From an uncultured Clostridium sp. (GTDB lineage: Bacteria; Bacillota_A; Clostridia; Lachnospirales; Lachnospiraceae), in contig CAMWKN010000023.1 of the NCBI GenBank assembly GCA_947174825.1, positions 1 to 10,357 on the forward strand: a DNA stretch of 10,357 bases. The letters are read 5' to 3'. Both the position numbers and the translations under genes were made by a program. Shown here piece by piece: positions 7,766 through 10,357 of the stretch; the stretch's first letter is position 1; each line of letters begins with the position of its first letter. A model generated the notes under the pieces. It saw only the letters and a list, made by a program, of their open reading frames with translations. It did no database searches and was not told where the DNA came from.

Positions 7766-7848
7766 TTACTATCCTTACCGATAGAGTATCCCATCCCAAA
7801 GCAAGTTAAGCCAAAGCTTAACACTGCCATAAGTCCTAAAATATCCAT
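7750..7848 (-). CDS. Small hydrophobic peptide, probable type I toxin
   Basis: A 32-residue peptide too short for usual gene calling. It begins MDILGLMAVLSFGLTCFGMG and ends with a charged tail of about ten residues (IGKDSNKTQK). One membrane span covers residues about 3-24. This is the size and layout of type I toxins of the TxpA/BsrG (Hol-Tox) and Fst kind, which insert in the inner membrane from the cytoplasm; the assignment rests on layout and on recalled similar peptides in Lachnospiraceae. The ribosome site AAAGGAGGG (7865-7857) is very strong and 8 bases from ATG 7848. The stop is inside the shared terminator. Its mRNA should start near 7950, giving a roughly 100-nt structured leader. 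Translation is probably blocked by that leader and by the facing RNA. Confidence 0.78.
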   Translation of the reverse strand: MDILGLMAVLSFGLTCFGMGYSIGKDSNKTQK

Positions 7849-7849
7849 T

Positions 7850-7950
7850 GGCTCAGCCCTCCTTTCCCAGATTCCCTTTCGAGTTTCTATGTAAATGGAG
7901 GGTCACAGTCCCTCCGGAGAGGGCTAACCGCCTACCATCCTGGTAGTCCC
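7850..7950 (-). promoter_or_regulatory. Structured 5' leader of the peptide mRNA, self-blocking ribosome site
   Basis: Reading on the minus strand, the leader starts with hairpin CTACC-AGGAT-GGTAG (7946 to 7932). Next comes a 5-bp hairpin with a UCCG tetraloop (7923 to 7910), a C(UNCG)G type known to be very stable. GGTTAGCCCTCT (7929 to 7918) can pair with the whole ribosome region GGAGGGCTGAGCC (7862 to 7850): 12 pairs, two of them G-U, with one bulged base. CCCTCC (7902 to 7897) can also pair either with GGAGGG (7915 to 7910) or with the ribosome site GGAGGG (7862 to 7857). These helices exclude one another, suggesting a switch between inactive and translatable forms. Confidence 0.65.
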
Positions 7951-7956
7951 AAAGAA

Positions 7957-7985
7957 ATAGTATCACAGTTCGACAGGAATTTCAA
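7957..7985 (-). promoter_or_regulatory. Promoter of the peptide (toxin-like) mRNA
   Basis: On the minus strand, the -35 is TTGAAA (7985-7980), with a 17-base spacer (7979-7963) and -10 TACTAT (7962-7957). TGA just before the -10 places TG at the extended position. Start of transcription is expected near 7950, at GGGAC. The promoter is strong by sequence and has the same design as the facing one at 7605-7633. Confidence 0.8.
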
Positions 7986-8063
7986 ACAGATTCTTTTTTT
8001 ATGGAATATGGGAAAAGTGTTTCAATATCAATGTTAAAACAATCTTACGAAGTAAAAAGAAAT

Positions 8064-8096
8064 ACTGGAAAGTACAGATTTTACACACTTTCCAGT
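8064..8096. repeat. Perfect 10-bp inverted repeat
   Basis: ACTGGAAAGT (8064-8073) and ACTTTCCAGT (8087-8096) are perfect inverted repeats with a 13-base AT-rich loop. On the minus strand the stem is followed by a T-rich run (ATTTCTTTTTAC), so it could terminate minus-strand transcription. On the plus strand there is no T-run. It could instead be a regulator-binding site about 70 bases upstream of the WYL gene promoter. The role is not decidable from sequence. Confidence 0.6.
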
Positions 8097-8165
8097 CAAA
8101 ATGTCCGCTGTTCTAGTTCTGCTCGTTCTTTCTGTATCATTCTGAAGACTGCAATAACTTTTTTA

Positions 8166-8174
8166 TGCTATAAT
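8166..8174 (+). promoter_or_regulatory. Extended -10 promoter of the WYL regulator gene
   Basis: TGCTATAAT (8166-8174) contains a perfect TATAAT with the TG extension. No good -35 is present at 16-18 bases upstream, as is common for extended -10 promoters. Transcription should start near 8181, giving a leader of about 50 bases before ATG 8233 and placing the start inside the palindrome at 8177-8200. Confidence 0.65.
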
Positions 8175-8176
8175 CA

Positions 8177-8200
8177 AACATGACATACTGATGTCGTGTT
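8177..8200. promoter_or_regulatory. Probable operator palindrome of the WYL regulator
   Basis: AACATGACAT (8177-8186) and ATGTCGTGTT (8191-8200) form an inverted repeat matching at 9 of 10 positions around a 4-base centre (ACTG). It covers the expected transcription start, where a bound repressor would block RNA polymerase. Autoregulation by the gene product is the simplest reading; it is inferred from position. Confidence 0.55.
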
Positions 8201-8232
8201 TGCTATGTTATGATGCACCAGAAAGGAAAAAG

Positions 8233-9141
8233 ATGAGAGTAGACAGATTGATTGGAATTTTATCTATTTTACTGCAAAAGGAGAAAGTGACTGCCCCGGA
8301 ACTGGCAGAGCATTTTGAAGTGAGCAGACGAACCATCAACAGAGATATAGAGGAGCTGTGCAAGGCAGGGATTCCCATTGTCACCTTGCAAGGGCAGGGT
8401 GGTGGCATCTCTATTATGGACGGCTATAAGATGGATCGAACCCTGTTTACGAATCAGGAGATGCAGGATATTCTGGCAGGGCTTCGTAGTTTGGATAGTG
8501 TCAATGGTACCAACCGCTATGTGCAATTGATGGAAAAATTGTCTGTCAATTCTTCGGATTTTATGACAGGGAATCAGTCGGTGCTAATCGATCTCTCCTC
8601 CTGGTATAAGAATGCACTGGCATCCAAAATTGCAATCATCCGGGAAGTGATTGACAGTAAGAGGGTAGTCACTTTTTTCTACTATTCTCCGAGAGGGGAA
8701 AGCAGTCGGCAGATCGAGGCATATTATCTGATTTTTAAATGGTCCAACTGGTATGTGTGGGGCTGGTGCAAAATGAGACAGGATTTCCGATTGTTTAAGT
8801 TAAACCGTATGGAAGAATTGGAGATTGGGGAGACTGTGTTTGAGGGTAGAAGCTGTCCCTTGCCGGATTTGGTGGATAAGCAGATTTTCCCTGGTGAAAT
8901 TGCAGTCAAAGCACTGTTTCAGCCGGAATATCGGTGGAAACTGGTAGAGGAATATGGCCCCTATTGCTATGTGGAGCAGGAAGATGGAAGATTGTTATTC
9001 CAAACTGATTTTACCAATCGGGATTATCTGCTGGACTGGATTTTTTCCTTTCGTGACGGGGTGGAGTTAATGGAGCCGGAGGATATCCGGGAAGAAATAG
9101 GGAGAGTGATTGAGAATATGAGAGATATATACAAGGATTGA
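8233..9141 (+). CDS. WYL-domain transcriptional regulator (HTH, YafY-type)
   Basis: A 302-residue DNA-binding regulator. The N terminus (1-60) is a DeoR-like winged helix-turn-helix, with recognition region APELAEHFEVSRRTINRDIE (21-40). A WYL domain spans roughly residues 135-220, the signature reading WYVWGWCKMRQDFRLFKLNR from W173; the third residue is V where the family usually has L. A WCX-like C-terminal extension completes the usual length. WYL domains bind small or nucleic acid ligands, but the ligand here is unknown. An in-frame ATG at 8191 lies inside the operator-like palindrome. ATG 8233 is chosen because AAAGGA (8223-8228) precedes it and homologues as I recall them begin at this point (MRVDRLIGIL). 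Targets may include its own promoter and possibly the genes after it. Confidence 0.9.
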   Translation: MRVDRLIGILSILLQKEKVTAPELAEHFEVSRRTINRDIEELCKAGIPIVTLQGQGGGISIMDGYKMDRTLFTNQEMQDILAGLRSLDSVNGTNRYVQLMEKLSVNSSDFMTGNQSVLIDLSSWYKNALASKIAIIREVIDSKRVVTFFYYSPRGESSRQIEAYYLIFKWSNWYVWGWCKMRQDFRLFKLNRMEELEIGETVFEGRSCPLPDLVDKQIFPGEIAVKALFQPEYRWKLVEEYGPYCYVEQEDGRLLFQTDFTNRDYLLDWIFSFRDGVELMEPEDIREEIGRVIENMRDIYKD

Positions 9142-9245
9142 TGTAGTAATTTTATGTAGAAATGCATGAAATAAATGAAGTTTTTGGAGAAAGCATGAAA
9201 GTTATTACGATAAATAAAACACAGATACAGAAAGGAAAAAAGAAT

Positions 9246-9884
9246 ATGAGATATGATTGGTTAGATGCGTATTTATTAAATAAAAGAGGTGTGACAAAAG
9301 ATCTGCAAAAGGACTGGAATTGGATTCGTTATCACATTGGGGATAAAATGTTTGCTGCTGTCTGTCTGAATTGGGAAGATAGTCAGCCCTACTATATTAC
9401 TTTAAAATTGGAGCCGTCAGAGGGAGACTTTTTGCGGAAACAATACGAAGATATTATTCCTGGGTATTATATGAATAAGGAACATTGGAATTCCATTAAA
9501 CCGGACGGAGAAGTTCCCGATGATCTGATGAAAGATCTTTTGGATAAATCTTATGAGTTAGTATTGAGTAGCTTTAGCAAGAAACGCCAGAGGGAAATTC
9601 TGGGGATCAGCTGTTGTGGTACTGATTGTAGTTCCTGTGGATTTTATGGAAATACCTGCCAGGGCTGCAATGAATGTCAGGGAAAGGTGTTTCATGCACC
9701 AGAAGGAAAGGCTTGCCCGATTTATAGCTGTTCCGTCAAGGGGAAGAAGTTGCGGAATTGCAGCCAGTGTAATGAATTACCTTGTGCAATTTGGAGAGAA
9801 ACCAAGGATCCTCAGATGTCAGAGGAGGAATTTGAGAAAAATATCGCAGAGAGAGTTGGTAATCTGAAAGGCGTTTCGAAGTAA
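9246..9884 (+). CDS. YjbR/MmcQ domain fused to DUF3795 cysteine-rich domain
   Basis: A 212-residue soluble protein in two parts. Residues 1 to about 115 (RYDWLDAYLLNKRGVTKDLQ, KMFAAVCLNWED, GYYMNKEHWNSI) follow the pattern of YjbR/MmcQ proteins, which have a CyaY-like fold and are often called DNA-binding. Residues 120-190 are a DUF3795-type domain with many cysteines (C123, C124, C128, C131 and a further CxxCxxC run), probably a metal or zinc site. Exact function is unknown. The frame is open from ATG 9162, and ATG 9195 also has a GGAGA upstream. ATG 9246 is preferred because AAAGGA (9231-9236) precedes it and the family starts MRYDWLD. It lies 104 bases after the WYL regulator and may be co-transcribed with it. 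Confidence 0.85.
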   Translation: MRYDWLDAYLLNKRGVTKDLQKDWNWIRYHIGDKMFAAVCLNWEDSQPYYITLKLEPSEGDFLRKQYEDIIPGYYMNKEHWNSIKPDGEVPDDLMKDLLDKSYELVLSSFSKKRQREILGISCCGTDCSSCGFYGNTCQGCNECQGKVFHAPEGKACPIYSCSVKGKKLRNCSQCNELPCAIWRETKDPQMSEEEFEKNIAERVGNLKGVSK

Positions 9885-10005
9885 TTCCATGGTGCTGATG
9901 TAATTCTGTTTCGTATGAGGTCATAAGCAAAATCGTTTGTGTAGTCACACATTGACTTTGCTCGTGTTTGACATGCGAGAATATCAGGCAAGGAGTCGAA
10001 TCATT

Positions 10006-10357
10006 ATGAGCAACAAAAAGAATGAAAATATTTTATATCAAATTATTCAGGCATTGCGCCAGATCCATCAGGGAGATCCGCCCATGGTCTGGCTGACCTT
10101 TGCTAAAAATATATTAGAGGCAGCATTTGATGCCTTTTGTGCAGTGTATTTCATTAAATATATTTACGAATGTATTGAAAATCAGTTAGATTTTCATAAA
10201 CTGTTTGTTATGGTCAGTGTCTTTTGTATTTTTCATATAGGGGTTCATCTTCTTTCTGCCTACAACAATTATATGGAAAAAATTTCCATAATGAAAATTT
10301 ATCGCCATATTTTCCGGCAAATTATTCAGAAAGCAAAAAAAATTGGAATTAATCAGT
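10006..10357 (+). CDS. ABC exporter-like membrane protein, N-terminal part
   Basis: The first 117 codons of a gene that runs past the window end. ATG 10006 has AAGGAG (9990-9995) 10 bases upstream. The protein starts with a hydrophilic helix, then two likely membrane spans at residues about 28-52 and 65-85. A basic amphipathic segment (KIYRHIFRQIIQKAKKIGI) follows, resembling the cytoplasmic loop after helix 2 of ABC exporter transmembrane domains. The ATP-binding domain would lie outside the window, so the class rests on this partial pattern. Export substrate unknown. It is 121 bases after the YjbR-DUF3795 gene; no clear promoter was found between, though TTGACT (9952-9957) is a possible -35. 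Confidence 0.6.
   Translation, partial: MSNKKNENILYQIIQALRQIHQGDPPMVWLTFAKNILEAAFDAFCAVYFIKYIYECIENQLDFHKLFVMVSVFCIFHIGVHLLSAYNNYMEKISIMKIYRHIFRQIIQKAKKIGINQ

Noticed and set aside
7605..7985. Transposon or IS remnant with terminal inverted repeats
   Set aside because: The inverted similarity is limited to promoter hexamers and the GGGA-CTACC...GGTTAGCCC segment, which have an RNA-level explanation. There is no transposase frame and no visible target duplication.
8001..8183. Open frame of 60 codons on the + strand
   Set aside because: There is no ribosome site before its ATG. It crosses the inverted repeat at 8064-8096 and the extended -10 promoter of the WYL gene, and the predicted product has no recognisable pattern.
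9952..9984. TTGACT/GAGAAT with 19-base spacing before the ABC gene, a possible MerR-type promoter
   Set aside because: The -10 match is poor and the dyad in the spacer (CTCG...CGAG) is only four bases per arm.
1..10357. CRISPR arrays, tRNA and rRNA genes
   Set aside because: No regularly spaced direct repeats and no tRNA cloverleaf or rRNA segment were recognised on either strand.

Overview
The window looks like chromosomal DNA from a low-to-moderate GC Firmicute, most likely a gut Lachnospiraceae-type Clostridium relative. The grounds are a T-box leader, strong AGGAGG-type ribosome sites, a class II GalT, a DUF3990/DUF3791-type cluster, and codon use rich in A/T-ending codons. The genus cannot be named from the sequence alone. 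All protein genes but one lie on the + strand.

Region 1 (1-2134) is a leucine-type T-box riboswitch with its antiterminator/terminator switch, followed by leuA (2-isopropylmalate synthase, first step of leucine synthesis). Only 28 bases separate leuA from galT (class II galactose-1-phosphate uridylyltransferase), with no visible terminator between them.

Region 2 (3663-6005) continues in the same direction with gaps of 33 bases or less. It holds a broken DUF3990 gene with an internal out-of-frame deletion, an intact 81-residue gene, an intact DUF3791-like gene, a SAM-dependent methyltransferase, and an exonuclease III/AP endonuclease. The first three look like the remnant of a toxin-antitoxin-like module. 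Everything from leuA to the nuclease could be one long transcript under the T-box.

Region 3 (6125-7462) is a cytoplasmic GH27 alpha-galactosidase-type enzyme. Its product, galactose, could enter the Leloir pathway in which GalT acts.

Region 4 (about 7605-7985) lies in a 770-base stretch with no annotated-size gene and is the main discovery. Two facing promoters of near-identical design (TTGAAA, 17-base spacer, extended -10) drive converging RNAs that meet at a shared terminator. The minus-strand RNA encodes a 32-residue single-pass hydrophobic peptide behind a very strong ribosome site. The plus-strand RNA is about 125 nt and has a 5' hairpin whose loop is complementary to the 5' hairpin of the peptide mRNA. 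Both RNAs carry the same GGUUAGCCC motif, which is complementary to the peptide gene's ribosome-binding region. The motif could therefore block translation in cis in the mRNA and in trans in the small RNA. This has the architecture of a type I toxin-antitoxin locus of the Fst/TxpA kind.

Region 5 (8064-9141) is a WYL-family transcription regulator with an extended -10 promoter and a near-perfect palindrome just downstream of the expected transcription start, probably its own operator. After it come a YjbR/MmcQ-DUF3795 fusion protein (9246-9884) and the first 117 codons of an ABC-exporter-like membrane protein that runs off the window (10006-10357).
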